DNA of 64,000 nt from Polymorphobacter_B sp038225475 (GCA_038225475.1 JBBRRA010000011.1:5936-69935); one strand, 5' to 3'. Shown: positions 8,280 through 16,746, counted from the first letter of the stretch. The notes: generated from the letters alone by a model not told the origin. A program made the numbers and translations.

Positions 8280-9055
8280 CCTTCGGCGACACGCAGTTCG
8301 AGATAGACCGATCGCCCCGGCGGCAGCGTCTCGGGCGGCGTGCCCGCGACCCGCGCCGCATCGCGCCGGGCGCGGTCAAGGATCGCTGCGGATACCGGGG
8401 CGTCGTGATAGACGGTGTCGGCCTGCGCGAGCAGGCGCAGTTGCCGCAGCGTCAGGTCATCGGCATCGGGCGATGCAAGCGCAACGACATCGAGCCGGTC
8501 GGCGCTCGCCGTCATGGTTCCGAGCGCCGCAACCGCTGCGACCGGGTCGGCATGATCGGCGAGTGGATCGAGCGGGCCGCCGGGGGCGAGCGCCCGATCC
8601 CAAAGCCGCCGCCGCGCCCCGACGGTCGGATGGGTCACCGCGACTGCGGCGCGCGCGCCAAGGATCGCCTGCGCCAGCGCACCAAGCCCTGTGGGAAACA
8701 ACGCCTCGAGCCGTTCGCGCAACGCCTTCGACAGGCTGGCCGACGCCCCGCCGCTGCTGACCGCGACGAGCACCGGCGCGCGGTCGATGATCGCAGGCAC
8801 CGAAAAATCGCACAGCGCAGGCTTGTCGACAACATTGACCAGCATGCCGCCGGCCCGCAGCCGCGCCGCCACGGCGCTCGCTTCGACACTATCGTCGATC
8901 GCGACGAACGCCAGCCGCGTCGCTGCGTCCGCGGTGCGCACAACGGTGCCGCCCGCCGCCGCGATCAGCCGGGCCTTGGCATCTGCCGCATCGCCGTCGC
9001 CGACGAGCAGCACCGGCCGTCCGCGCACATCGACGAAGATCGGCAGCGCGTCGAT
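8276..9055 (-). CDS. Precorrin-2 dehydrogenase / siroheme synthase N-terminal-like, no standard start codon
   Basis: The frame encodes the Rossmann domain of CysG/Met8, which oxidises precorrin-2 to sirohydrochlorin on the way to siroheme. It reads DALPIFVDVRGRPVLLVGDGDAAD, then VNVVDKPALCDF and the SSGGASASLSKALRERLE helix. The last 90 residues resemble only the beginning of a SUMT methylase (DDLTLRQLRLLAQAD), so the C-terminal domain is truncated. No ATG, GTG or TTG occurs near the expected first residue. The codon where Met is expected is ATC (9053-9055), just after the galU stop and after a GGGGG tract. The span given assumes that ATC. Sulfite reductase supply is the likely role. Confidence 0.78.
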   Translation of the reverse strand: MDALPIFVDVRGRPVLLVGDGDAADAKARLIAAAGGTVVRTADAATRLAFVAIDDSVEASAVAARLRAGGMLVNVVDKPALCDFSVPAIIDRAPVLVAVSSGGASASLSKALRERLEALFPTGLGALAQAILGARAAVAVTHPTVGARRRLWDRALAPGGPLDPLADHADPVAAVAALGTMTASADRLDVVALASPDADDLTLRQLRLLAQADTVYHDAPVSAAILDRARRDAARVAGTPPETLPPGRSVYLELRVAEG

Positions 9056-9057
9056 GG

Positions 9058-9930
9058 CTACCCCCGGCTCGCCAGATAGGCGGCGACCTGCGGGCCGACA
9101 TCGGCGCGTTCGAGCGCCAGCGCGATATTGGCAGTGACATAGCCCGCCTTGTCGCCGCAATCGAAACGCTGCCCGGTAAAGGTCAGCGCGTGGAACGGTT
9201 GCACCCCGATCAGTTCGGCCATCGCATCGGTCAGCTGGATCTCGCCGCCCGCACCGCGCTTGTGCGCCGCCAGATGCGTCATCACTTCGGGCTGCAGGAT
9301 ATAGCGCCCGATCGCCGCCAGCCGCGACGGCGGGTTCGACTTGGGTTTCTCGACGAGGCCCTTGACCTCGGTCAGCAGGCCGCGCGTCGCGCCCGGATCG
9401 ACGATGCCGAAGCGGTCGGTGTGCGCTGCAGGCACTTCGAGCACAGCGATCACATTGCCACCGACCTCGCGGTACGCATCGTTCATCGCCTTCAGGCACG
9501 GCAGTTCGGGCGACCACAGCAATTCGTCGGGCAGCAGCACCGCGAACGGCTCGTCACCGACGATCGCGCGCGCGCACCAAACCGCATGCCCCAGCCCGGC
9601 AGGCTCCTGCTGGCGGACATAGACGACCCGGCCCGGCTCGAGCTGCGTTTCGGCGAGCACCGCGAGTTCGGCGGTCTTGCCCTTGGCAGTCAGACTGGCG
9701 ACGAGTTCGCCCGCGATATCGAAATAATCCTCGAGCGCGCCCTTGCCGCGCGCCGTCACGAACACCATCCGCTCGATCCCGGCGCTGAGCGCCTCCTCGA
9801 CGGCATATTGGAGCAACGGCTTGTCGACGATGGGCAGCAACTCCTTGGGCACCGCCTTGGTTGCCGGCAGGAAGCGCGTACCCATGCCGCCAACGGGGAA
9901 AACAGCAGTGCGGACGGGGCGAATGGTCAT
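9058..9930 (-). CDS. galU: UTP-glucose-1-phosphate uridylyltransferase
   Basis: GalU makes UDP-glucose from UTP and glucose-1-phosphate for exopolysaccharide and cell-envelope glycans. The 290-residue product has the nucleotide-binding start VFPVGGMGTRFLPATKAVPKE, the PIVDKPLLQYAVEEA segment, QQEPAGLGHAV, and VLLPDELL in the sugar-binding region, all usual for bacterial GalU. The ATG at 9930 overlaps the lysA stop by 4 bases, indicating translational coupling. Its own stop lies 2 bases before the presumed ATC start of the siroheme gene, so all of these genes form one leftward run from argH. Confidence 0.96.
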   Translation of the reverse strand: MTIRPVRTAVFPVGGMGTRFLPATKAVPKELLPIVDKPLLQYAVEEALSAGIERMVFVTARGKGALEDYFDIAGELVASLTAKGKTAELAVLAETQLEPGRVVYVRQQEPAGLGHAVWCARAIVGDEPFAVLLPDELLWSPELPCLKAMNDAYREVGGNVIAVLEVPAAHTDRFGIVDPGATRGLLTEVKGLVEKPKSNPPSRLAAIGRYILQPEVMTHLAAHKRGAGGEIQLTDAMAELIGVQPFHALTFTGQRFDCGDKAGYVTANIALALERADVGPQVAAYLASRG

Positions 9931-11198
9931 CCGGTCTCCTTAAGCCACGGGGCGATGCGGTCGAGCCCGATCAACGCATCAAGGTCGGCACGCGGACGCA
10001 CGACGGCGTATTTATTGCCGTCGACCAGTACTTCGGGAACCAATGGGCGGCTGTTATAGGTCGATGCCATCGTCGCGCCGTATGCGCCCGCGGTCATGAA
10101 CGCCACGAGGTCGCCGGGTTCGAGCGGCGCGAGCGTTCGGTCCTCGGCGAAGGTATCGCCGCTTTCGCACACCGGGCCGACCACGGTCGCGGTCATCGTA
10201 CCGGGGCGCGGACGAATGCTGCGAATGTCGTGCCACGCATTGTACAGCGTCGGGCGCAGCAGGTCGTTCATCGCGGCATCGACAACGACAAAGCGGCTCG
10301 ACGCGCCCGATTTCACCGTGATGACGCGCGCGACGAGGATCCCAGCGTTGCCGACGATCATCCGCCCGGGTTCGAACACCAGCCGGACACCCCAGCCCTG
10401 CGTCGCGCGGACCACCATGGCACCGTAGTCGGCGGGCGTCGGCGGTGCGGGTTCGCCCGCCTTGTACGGAATGCCGAGCCCGCCGCCGAGGTCGATGCGT
10501 TCGACCGGGTTGCCTTGCGCGCGCAGCGTCGCCGCCAGTTGCCCAAGCAGCGCGAACGTCGCCTCGAGCGGGGCAAGGCTGGTCAACTGGCTGCCGATAT
10601 GCGCGCCGATGCCGACCGGCCGCAACCCGGGCAGCGTGGCGGCGAGCGCATAGGCGGCAGGAATACGTGCCAGCGGGATGCCGAACTTATTCTCGTGCCC
10701 GCCGGTCGAGATCTTCGCGTGCGTCAGCGCATCGACCCCCGGATTGACGCGCAGTGCCACCGCCGCGGTGCGCCCGAGCGCGCTCGCGGTGCGGCTGAGC
10801 ACGCCGAGTTCTTCCTCCGATTCGACATTGAACTGATAGATGCCGGTATCGAGCGCCTGCGCCATTTCAGCTTCGGTCTTGCCGACGCCCGAAAACACGA
10901 TGCGGTCGGCAGGCACGCCGGCCGCGACCGCACGGCGCAGTTCGCCGACCGACACCACATCCGCGCCTGCGCCGGCGCGGGCGAGCGTTGCGATGACGCT
11001 CAAATTGGGGTTGGCCTTGACTGCATAGGCAATCAGCGGCGCGTCGACACCCGACAGCGCTTCGGCAAAGACGCGGTAATGACGTTCGATCGTCGCGGTC
11101 GAATAGCAATAGAATGGCGTGCCGACCGCAGCCGCCAGCGTTTCAAGATCGATGTCCTCGGCGAACAGCACGCCGTTTCGGTCGGTGAAATGGTCCAT
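9927..11198 (-). CDS. lysA: Diaminopimelate decarboxylase
   Basis: LysA is a PLP enzyme that decarboxylates meso-diaminopimelate to lysine. The 423-residue product has the PLP lysine in YAVKANPN near residue 60, the HIGSQLTSL loop, LGGGLGIPY, the phosphate-binding EPGRMIVGNAG, and the CESGD substrate motif with the active-site Cys. Length and motif order match bacterial LysA. The ATG at 11198 lies 4 bases after the lipoprotein gene stop, and the stop overlaps galU. The argH-lipoprotein-lysA order is common in Proteobacteria. Confidence 0.97.
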   Translation of the reverse strand: MDHFTDRNGVLFAEDIDLETLAAAVGTPFYCYSTATIERHYRVFAEALSGVDAPLIAYAVKANPNLSVIATLARAGAGADVVSVGELRRAVAAGVPADRIVFSGVGKTEAEMAQALDTGIYQFNVESEEELGVLSRTASALGRTAAVALRVNPGVDALTHAKISTGGHENKFGIPLARIPAAYALAATLPGLRPVGIGAHIGSQLTSLAPLEATFALLGQLAATLRAQGNPVERIDLGGGLGIPYKAGEPAPPTPADYGAMVVRATQGWGVRLVFEPGRMIVGNAGILVARVITVKSGASSRFVVVDAAMNDLLRPTLYNAWHDIRSIRPRPGTMTATVVGPVCESGDTFAEDRTLAPLEPGDLVAFMTAGAYGATMASTYNSRPLVPEVLVDGNKYAVVRPRADLDALIGLDRIAPWLKETG

Positions 11199-11202
11199 CG
11201 CC

Positions 11203-11436
11203 TCAGCGCTTCGGCGGCAGATCGAATTTGTCGGGCTGGCGTTCCTCCGACCGCGTCAGCGGATCGTCGACCCGGCGCGGCGCGGCCTGGGTCGCGCGCG
11301 TCAGCTGCTGCTCGGGCGTCGGCGCGGCGGTCGCGGCATAGGGCAGTGGGCGCGCGACATGGCCCGGACGCATTTCGAGCACGCCGCGCTTGCCGCACGC
11401 CGCGCACAGCAGCAGCAACAGCAACGCGCGCTTCAT
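11203..11436 (-). CDS. Small lipoprotein between argH and lysA (LptM-like)
   Basis: The product is 77 residues. It begins MKRALLLLLLCAACGKRG, a short signal peptide ending in a lipobox (LCAAC) whose Cys would be lipidated. The CGKRG start of the mature protein resembles the CGQKG motif of small lipoproteins encoded next to lysA in many Proteobacteria, the YifL/LptM group, which in Escherichia coli helps assemble the LPS transporter LptDE. The remainder is polar and Pro-rich with no domain. Its ATG overlaps the argH stop (ATGA), so it is translationally coupled. The LptM role is inferred from motif and position only. Confidence 0.75.
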   Translation of the reverse strand: MKRALLLLLLCAACGKRGVLEMRPGHVARPLPYAATAAPTPEQQLTRATQAAPRRVDDPLTRSEERQPDKFDLPPKR

Positions 11437-12866
11437 AGCTGCGCCCGCGCGGCGGCGACAGCGGCGAGGACGTTCGCCGGAGCGGTCCCGCCGAAGCTGG
11501 TGCGGCTGGCGACCGAGGCGTCGACCGACAGCACATCGAACACCCGCGCATCGATCCGCGCGTCGATCGCCTGCAGCGCGCCAAGGCCGAGGTCGGCAAG
11601 GCCGACGCCGGCAGCTTCGGCGGCGCGGACCGCCTGCCCGGTGATGTGGTGCGCCTCGCGGAACGGTACGTCGCAGACGCGCACCAGCCAGTCGGCAAGG
11701 TCGGTCGCGGTCGAATAGCCCTGCATCGCGGCGGCGCGCATCGCGCTGTCGTTGAAGCGGATCGTCGTGACCATGCCGGTCATCGCCGCGAGGCTGAGCG
11801 CGAGCAGGTCATAGGCTTCGAACACCGGCGGTTTGTCGTCCTGCATATCCTTTGAGTACGCCAGCGGCAGGCCCTTCATCGTCACCGCAAGTGCCGTCAG
11901 GCAGCCGAGCAACCGCCCGCTATGGCCGCGTACCAGTTCGGCCGCATCGGGGTTGCGCTTTTGCGGCATGATCGACGAGCCGGTCGAAAACGCATCGGGC
12001 AGCACGACGAAACCAAAGGGCTGGCTCGCCCAGATGACGATTTCCTCCGCGAGCCGCGACAGATGCAACCCGGTGAGCGTCACCGCGCCGAGGAATTCGA
12101 GCGCGAAGTCGCGGTCCGACACGCTATCGAGCGAGTTTGCCGTCGGCCGGTCGAAACCGAGCGCGGCGGCGGTCATATCGCGGTCGATTGCAAACCCGGT
12201 CCCCGCCAGCGCTGCCGCGCCGAGCGGGCATTCGTTGAGGCGGCGGCGCGCATCGGCAAAGCGCCCGCGGTCGCGCCGCGTCATTTCGACATATGCCATC
12301 AGATGATGACCGAGCGTCACCGGCTGCGCGATCTGCAGATGCGTGAAGCCCGGCATCACCGTTGCAGCATCGGCCTCCGCCCGGTCCAGCAAGGCCGTCT
12401 GGAACGCTGCCAGCCCCGCGTCGATCTTGTCGATCGCGTCGCGCACCCACAGCTTGAAATCGGTCGCGACCTGGTCGTTGCGCGAGCGCGCGGTGTGCAA
12501 CCGCCCGCCAACCGGCCCGACAACTTCGGTCAGGCGGCTTTCGAAGAACATATGGATGTCCTCGACATCGGCACCGACTTCGCCAAGCCCCTTGAACGCG
12601 CGCGTCGCGGTATCGAAAAAGCTCGCATGGATGAAATCGAGTCCGGCATCAATGACGGCGGCATCGGCGCGGCTGAGGATGCCGGTTTCGCCGAGCATCG
12701 CGACATGCGCTTTCGAACCGGCAAGGTCCTGTTGCCACATGCGCTGGTCAACCGGCAGCGAGGCGTTTATCTCGCGCATCACATCAGACGGGCCGCCGCC
12801 GAAGCGACCGCCCCATAATTGATTGGAATTGACGTTGCGCGTGGTTATCGGATCGCTCCTTGTCAC
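11433..12866 (-). CDS. argH: Argininosuccinate lyase
   Basis: ArgH splits argininosuccinate to arginine and fumarate, the last step of arginine synthesis. The core is typical: LWGGRFGGGPSDVM at the N terminus, the HSRN-type loop here TARSRNDQVATD, the HLQIAQPVTLGHH helix, and the signature GSSIMPQKRNPD. The 5' end is unclear. The first standard start is GTG at 12866, without a ribosome site. A good AAGGAG at 12856-12861 is instead correctly spaced (7 bases) before an ATA codon at 12846-12848, which would give the N terminus TTRNVNSNQLWGG after Met. The 5' end overlaps the divergent thioredoxin gene. Confidence 0.9.
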   Translation of the reverse strand: MTRSDPITTRNVNSNQLWGGRFGGGPSDVMREINASLPVDQRMWQQDLAGSKAHVAMLGETGILSRADAAVIDAGLDFIHASFFDTATRAFKGLGEVGADVEDIHMFFESRLTEVVGPVGGRLHTARSRNDQVATDFKLWVRDAIDKIDAGLAAFQTALLDRAEADAATVMPGFTHLQIAQPVTLGHHLMAYVEMTRRDRGRFADARRRLNECPLGAAALAGTGFAIDRDMTAAALGFDRPTANSLDSVSDRDFALEFLGAVTLTGLHLSRLAEEIVIWASQPFGFVVLPDAFSTGSSIMPQKRNPDAAELVRGHSGRLLGCLTALAVTMKGLPLAYSKDMQDDKPPVFEAYDLLALSLAAMTGMVTTIRFNDSAMRAAAMQGYSTATDLADWLVRVCDVPFREAHHITGQAVRAAEAAGVGLADLGLGALQAIDARIDARVFDVLSVDASVASRTSFGGTAPANVLAAVAAARAQL

Positions 12867-13368
12867 CGCGCTGATCGCAGGCGGCGTCGCGGCTGCGGAT
12901 ATGCCAAAGCCGAAGTCGCCGCAAGGCGCAGCGCTGGGCAAGATCGACCGCAGCCATGCCGGATCGGCCGCGCCCACCGACCCGTTCGAGGCCAAGGGTG
13001 GCAAGTCGACCAGCCTTGCCGCGTTCCGGGGAAAGCCGGTGCTGGTAAATCTATGGGCAACGTGGTGCGCGCCGTGCAAGGCAGAGATGCCCGAGCTCGA
13101 CGCGCTGGCCAAGGCCAAGGTGGGCAGCGTCACCGTGCTGGCGATCAGCGCCGATCTCGAAGGCTGGCGTGCGGTCGACAAGTTCTTCACGCCAGGGCGG
13201 TTCAAGACGATTGCGCCCTATCTCGACCAGCCCGGCGCGATCCCGCAGGCGCTCGGCGCGAAAGGCCTGCCGCTGTCGATCCTGTACGACGCGAAGGGCC
13301 GCGAGGTGTGGCGGGTCAACGGCCCGATGCAATGGACTTCGCCCGCCGTCGCGGCTGCCATCGGCTGA
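12823..13368 (+). CDS. TlpA-like periplasmic thioredoxin
   Basis: This is a TlpA/ResA-type disulfide reductase that would act in the periplasm. The N terminus is a signal peptide or anchor (VVIGSLLVTALIAGGVAAA), followed by a low-complexity linker and a thioredoxin domain with the active site WATWCAPCK and a cis-Pro loop near GLPLSILYD. No ATG is available; candidate starts are TTG 12823, TTG 12835 and GTG 12841. Every choice overlaps the divergent argH 5' end. The 3' end overlaps the convergent blh gene by 53 bases. Possible roles are cytochrome c maturation or general thiol repair. Confidence 0.85.
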   Translation: MELTLRVVIGSLLVTALIAGGVAAADMPKPKSPQGAALGKIDRSHAGSAAPTDPFEAKGGKSTSLAAFRGKPVLVNLWATWCAPCKAEMPELDALAKAKVGSVTVLAISADLEGWRAVDKFFTPGRFKTIAPYLDQPGAIPQALGAKGLPLSILYDAKGREVWRVNGPMQWTSPAVAAAIG

Positions 13369-14212
13369 GACCTGCATCGAGCAGGATCGGCACGGCGACA
13401 TGCGGCAGCGTCAGCACCGACAGCGTCATGAAGATTGCGGCGACGAAGCGCGCCGGCACGCCGGTGGCGGGCACGACCGCGAATAGCCCCGCGACAATCG
13501 CGAACGCCAGCGCGGTGACCGGGATCACCACCGGCAACCAGTGCCGCGCGCGCGACCAGCCGAGCAGGCGCAGCCGCTGGGCAAAATGCTGCGGCGAATG
13601 GAACAGGCAGAAATAGACTGCGAACCCCAGCGCCGGGGGTAGCACCGCGAGCGCCGCAAGGCTGGCGACCGCGCTCGCCGCCGTCCGGTACGCGCCGTTC
13701 GCAGCCATTGCGGCGATCGCGGCGATTGCGACAACCAGCGCGACGGGAGCCACCACGAGCAGCGCGTCGGCCACCAGCGCCGCTGGCGGCGTCCCCGTCA
13801 ACGCGACGAAAATCGCGGCGATCGCGGCTTTATGAAACAGCGCGGGCATGGCGAGCAGCGCAAGCGCCGTCCCATGCTGCAGGAACGGCTGCTCGGCAGC
13901 TTGCCAATCCTCGCCGAAATGCACCACCGCGATCATCAGGAAAAACGCGAGCGCAGCCACCGGGGCCGCCCACCACGCCAGCGCCATGACGGCGGCGCAG
14001 GCGAGATACAGCGCGGTCATCGCGGCGAACTGCTGGCGCCCGATCCGGTACGACCGCGCGAGGGCTTGCAGGTCCATCGCGCCGTGCGGCAACCCGAACA
14101 CTGCGATCGCCGCCCCCGCCGCGATCGACATCGCCGGGGTTTCAAGCCAACCGCCGATCAGCATCGGATACCGGCCGAAAGCACCGTCGCCCCGGCCGGG
14201 GCGGAAAGCCAC
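13316..14212 (-). CDS. blh: Brp/Blh-type beta-carotene 15,15'-dioxygenase
   Basis: Blh cleaves beta-carotene in the membrane to two molecules of retinal, the chromophore of the rhodopsin encoded just upstream. The product is an integral membrane protein of about 300 residues with several helices and the conserved His motifs that bind iron: GLPHGAMDL, VVHFGEDW, FHSPQHF and LPHVAV. The start is uncertain. GTG 14212 follows the rhodopsin stop by 16 bases and is chosen; GTG 14272 would overlap rhodopsin by 44 bases and ATG 14164 would be shorter. The tandem layout rhodopsin-blh on one strand implies an operon that makes a self-sufficient retinal protein. Confidence 0.9.
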   Translation of the reverse strand: MAFRPGRGDGAFGRYPMLIGGWLETPAMSIAAGAAIAVFGLPHGAMDLQALARSYRIGRQQFAAMTALYLACAAVMALAWWAAPVAALAFFLMIAVVHFGEDWQAAEQPFLQHGTALALLAMPALFHKAAIAAIFVALTGTPPAALVADALLVVAPVALVVAIAAIAAMAANGAYRTAASAVASLAALAVLPPALGFAVYFCLFHSPQHFAQRLRLLGWSRARHWLPVVIPVTALAFAIVAGLFAVVPATGVPARFVAAIFMTLSVLTLPHVAVPILLDAGLSRWQPRRRAKSIASGR

Positions 14213-14228
14213 AGCCGGGGCGCGCGGG

Positions 14229-15008
14229 TCATGCGTGGACTGCGGCGTGCGTCGCCGTGCCAGCCTCGTCACGCTCGACCGCGCTTTTGCGGACGGCGAT
14301 GTTGTAGACGAGGATGCCCAGACCGACCTTCGAGATGATGTCGGCGAGAGTATAGCCGATCTGAACGCCGGTGGTCACCGCACCGCCGCCAAGGCCGGTG
14401 AACGGCAGCATATAGACCAGCGGGTAAAAGCCCCATGACGCGAACGTAAGAAGCCGCGCCTGCTTGATCAGGCCGCGCACGCTTTCGGGCTGGCGGTTGA
14501 TCGAGTCGCCGAGACCCTTGAACAGTGTCCAGACGATGTACAGGAACGGCAGCGTCGACAGCGTGCCCCACAGCGCGCGCGTCGCGTTGTCGGCAGCGAT
14601 CTCACCCGGATAGCCGAGGATGATCATCAAAGCAGCAGCCGCACCGAGCCGCAACGACCGCGACGTGGTCTCCGCCTGCGACAGGCGCATGACCAGCACC
14701 AGTTCGATCAGCAGCAGCGGCACGGTCAGCAGCCAGTCGACATAGCGATAGGCGTCGTTGAACGCGAAACCGGTGACCGTGATCGTGCCGCTGCGGACGA
14801 TGTAGGCGGCTTCCCAGCTGTTGAAGATGCGGAAGTAATGATAGGCGGCGATCGCGGTCACCAGCCCCGAAATCGTCAGCGCGGTCTTGTAGTTGATGCT
14901 GACCTGCGAACGGCTGATCCAGAAAAACAAAGTTGCCGCTGCCATCGCAGCAAGCGTGAACGAGAATGCGTTATAGACAAACTCATATTGGGATAAGCTA
15001 ATCGGCAT
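14229..15008 (-). CDS. Microbial rhodopsin, proteorhodopsin/xanthorhodopsin-type proton pump
   Basis: This is a seven-helix retinal protein of 259 residues. Lys227 in DIISKVGLGILVY is the Schiff-base lysine. Helix C reads RYVDWLLTVPLLLIE, giving Asp91 (counterion), Thr95 and Glu102 (proton donor), the DTE motif of outward proton pumps; NDQ sodium-pump residues are absent. Leu99 is at the spectral tuning site and predicts green absorption. His57 probably matches the counterion-partner His of proteorhodopsin. Helix E reads LWGTLSTLPF, and Gly148 falls at the position of bacteriorhodopsin Trp138, as in xanthorhodopsins that bind a carotenoid antenna. The ATG has GGAGG 8 bases upstream. blh follows. 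Confidence 0.96.
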   Translation of the reverse strand: MPISLSQYEFVYNAFSFTLAAMAAATLFFWISRSQVSINYKTALTISGLVTAIAAYHYFRIFNSWEAAYIVRSGTITVTGFAFNDAYRYVDWLLTVPLLLIELVLVMRLSQAETTSRSLRLGAAAALMIILGYPGEIAADNATRALWGTLSTLPFLYIVWTLFKGLGDSINRQPESVRGLIKQARLLTFASWGFYPLVYMLPFTGLGGGAVTTGVQIGYTLADIISKVGLGILVYNIAVRKSAVERDEAGTATHAAVHA

Positions 15009-15241
15009 CTAATGCCCTCCATAATTATACACGACCTGACGAACACTGCGCGAGCAAATGCCGCAATATGCTTCGTCCGATCTTGTGCAGGCGTTATTAA
15101 TCAAGCGGATTGTTACACGGGTACACACATCGTCCCCGCGCTATCGTCGCGCCGCGCGCGAGTGTCAATGGCAGTATTGTCGCTGCGCGGTTTTGACCTG
15201 TGGCATGCAGCCACAGCGTGCGGCGGTCGGCGACGCCCGCG
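15009..15241 (-). promoter_or_regulatory. Upstream region of the rhodopsin-blh operon
   Basis: No gene lies in these 233 bases between dapD and the rhodopsin. On the minus strand a TTGACA (15163-15168) is followed after 17 bases by a poor -10 GATAGC (15140-15145). A perfect TATAAT is present at 15024-15029, but it has no -35 at the right distance and would start transcripts inside the ribosome site. The region is visibly richer in A and T near the start codon. The true promoter is undecided. Confidence 0.3.
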
Positions 15242-16069
15242 CTAGTCGCGCAGCAGCTCGTTGATCGCCGTCTTGGCGCGCGTCTGGGCATCGACGCGTT
15301 TGACGATCACCGCGCAGGCCAGCTGCGGCCCCGGCGAGCCGTCGGGGAGCGGTTTGCCCGGCAGGCTTCCCGGAACCACCACCGAATATGCCGGCACACG
15401 GCCGACGAACACTTCGCCGGTGGTGCGGTCGATGATCTTCGAAGTCGACGACAGGAACACCCCCATCGACAGCACCGCGCCGCGTTCGACGATCACGCCT
15501 TCGACCACCTCGGAGCGCGCGCCGATGAAGCAGTCGTCCTCGATGATGACCGGATTCGCCTGCAGCGGTTCGAGCACGCCGCCGATACCGACGCCGCCCG
15601 ACAAATGGACGTTGGCGCCGATCTGCGCGCAGCTGCCGACCGTCACCCAAGTGTCGACCATGCTGTTCGCGCCGACGTACGCGCCGATGTTGACGAAGCT
15701 CGGCATCAGCACGACCCCCGGCGCGATATACGCGCCGCGCCGCACGATGCTGCCGGGCACCGCGCGGAAGCCGGCGGCGTCGAAATCGAGACCGTCGAAT
15801 TTCGACGGCACCTTGTCCCACCACTGCGTGCCGCCCGGTCCACCGGGGATCGGCGCATTGGCGTTGAGCCGGAACGACAGCAGCACCGCTTTTTTGAGCC
15901 ACTGCGCGACTTGCCAGCCGGCAGGCGACGGCGCGGCGACACGGTACGTTCCGGCATCGAGCCCGGCAAGTGCGGCGGCGACGGCATCGCGCAATTCGCC
16001 GGTGGTGGCGGGCGAGACGCTGTCGCGCGCCTCCCACCCGGCGTCGATTATGCGCGCCAGATCGGTCAT
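15242..16069 (-). CDS. dapD: Tetrahydrodipicolinate N-succinyltransferase
   Basis: DapD transfers succinyl from succinyl-CoA to tetrahydrodipicolinate in the succinylase branch of lysine and diaminopimelate synthesis. The 275-residue product has the N-terminal helical domain (MTDLARIIDAGWEARDS) and a left-handed beta-helix of hexapeptide repeats, with VVLMPSFVNIGAYVGANSMVDTW, GSCAQIGANVHLSGGVGIGG and IIEDDCFIGARSEVVEG, all conserved in DapD. The ATG overlaps the HAD phosphatase stop by 4 bases (16066-16069), so the two are coupled. lysA earlier in the window belongs to the same pathway but to another transcript. Confidence 0.97.
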   Translation of the reverse strand: MTDLARIIDAGWEARDSVSPATTGELRDAVAAALAGLDAGTYRVAAPSPAGWQVAQWLKKAVLLSFRLNANAPIPGGPGGTQWWDKVPSKFDGLDFDAAGFRAVPGSIVRRGAYIAPGVVLMPSFVNIGAYVGANSMVDTWVTVGSCAQIGANVHLSGGVGIGGVLEPLQANPVIIEDDCFIGARSEVVEGVIVERGAVLSMGVFLSSTSKIIDRTTGEVFVGRVPAYSVVVPGSLPGKPLPDGSPGPQLACAVIVKRVDAQTRAKTAINELLRD

Positions 16070-16746
16070 GCGGCTTCCCCCAGTTCGGCGACCACCTGCG
16101 TCAGCCAGTCGCCGACGTCGGCGATCACATAGTCGATATAATCCGGCGTGGTCGGCTTGGGCCCCTGCTCGGAGCCGTTGTCGACCCAAACCGTGGTCAT
16201 GCCGATCGCCTTTGCCGGCACCAGGTTGCGCGCCATATCCTCGACGAACAGCGCGCGACGGGGGTCGATCGCATAGGCCTCGCACAGCCCGTCATAGGCG
16301 TGCCGGTCGGGCTTGGGCCGATAGCCGGTGGCGTGGATGTCGTGGATCACCTCGAACGATGCCCCCAGCCCGAGCCGGTCGAGCACGCGCTTCGCATACG
16401 GCGTATCGGCGTTGGTGAAGATCAGCTTGCGCCCCGGCAGCGCCGCGACCGCCGCGACCAGCGCCGGGGCGGCATCGACCACGCCGACGTCGATGTCATG
16501 GACATAGTCGAGGAACACATGCGGATCGACGGCATGCTCGATCATCAGCCCCTTGAGCGACATGCCGTGCGCGTGGAACCAGTGTTTTTGCACGCGCCGC
16601 GCTTCGGCGGCATCGACGCCGAGCAGGTCGCCAATGAACCGCCCCATCTTGACGTCGATCTGCGCGAACAAATTGGTCCACGCCGGATATAGCGTGTTGT
16701 CGAGATCGAAGATCCACGCGTCGATGTGCGCGAGCGGGTGCGTCAC
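16066..16746 (-). CDS. HAD hydrolase, pyrimidine 5'-nucleotidase type
   Basis: This is a 226-residue haloacid-dehalogenase-fold phosphatase. Motif I is FDLDNTLYPAW with the nucleophile Asp, motif II is FTNAD, motif III uses the Lys in YRPKPD, and motif IV is FVEDMARN. The DNTLY form of motif I and the length match the SDT1-like pyrimidine 5'-nucleotidase branch, which dephosphorylates UMP and CMP-like substrates. The GTG start at 16746 overlaps the GNAT stop (GTGA) and the stop overlaps dapD, so it is the middle gene of a three-gene operon. The substrate is inferred from the subfamily only. Confidence 0.87.
   Translation of the reverse strand: MTHPLAHIDAWIFDLDNTLYPAWTNLFAQIDVKMGRFIGDLLGVDAAEARRVQKHWFHAHGMSLKGLMIEHAVDPHVFLDYVHDIDVGVVDAAPALVAAVAALPGRKLIFTNADTPYAKRVLDRLGLGASFEVIHDIHATGYRPKPDRHAYDGLCEAYAIDPRRALFVEDMARNLVPAKAIGMTTVWVDNGSEQGPKPTTPDYIDYVIADVGDWLTQVVAELGEAA

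Noticed and set aside
9861..11438. Plus-strand open frame of 525 codons opposite lysA
   Set aside because: Antisense to a gene with all LysA motifs; no protein-like pattern.
15024..15029. Perfect TATAAT upstream of the rhodopsin gene as its promoter
   Set aside because: No -35 match at 16-18 bases and the start point would fall in the ribosome site.
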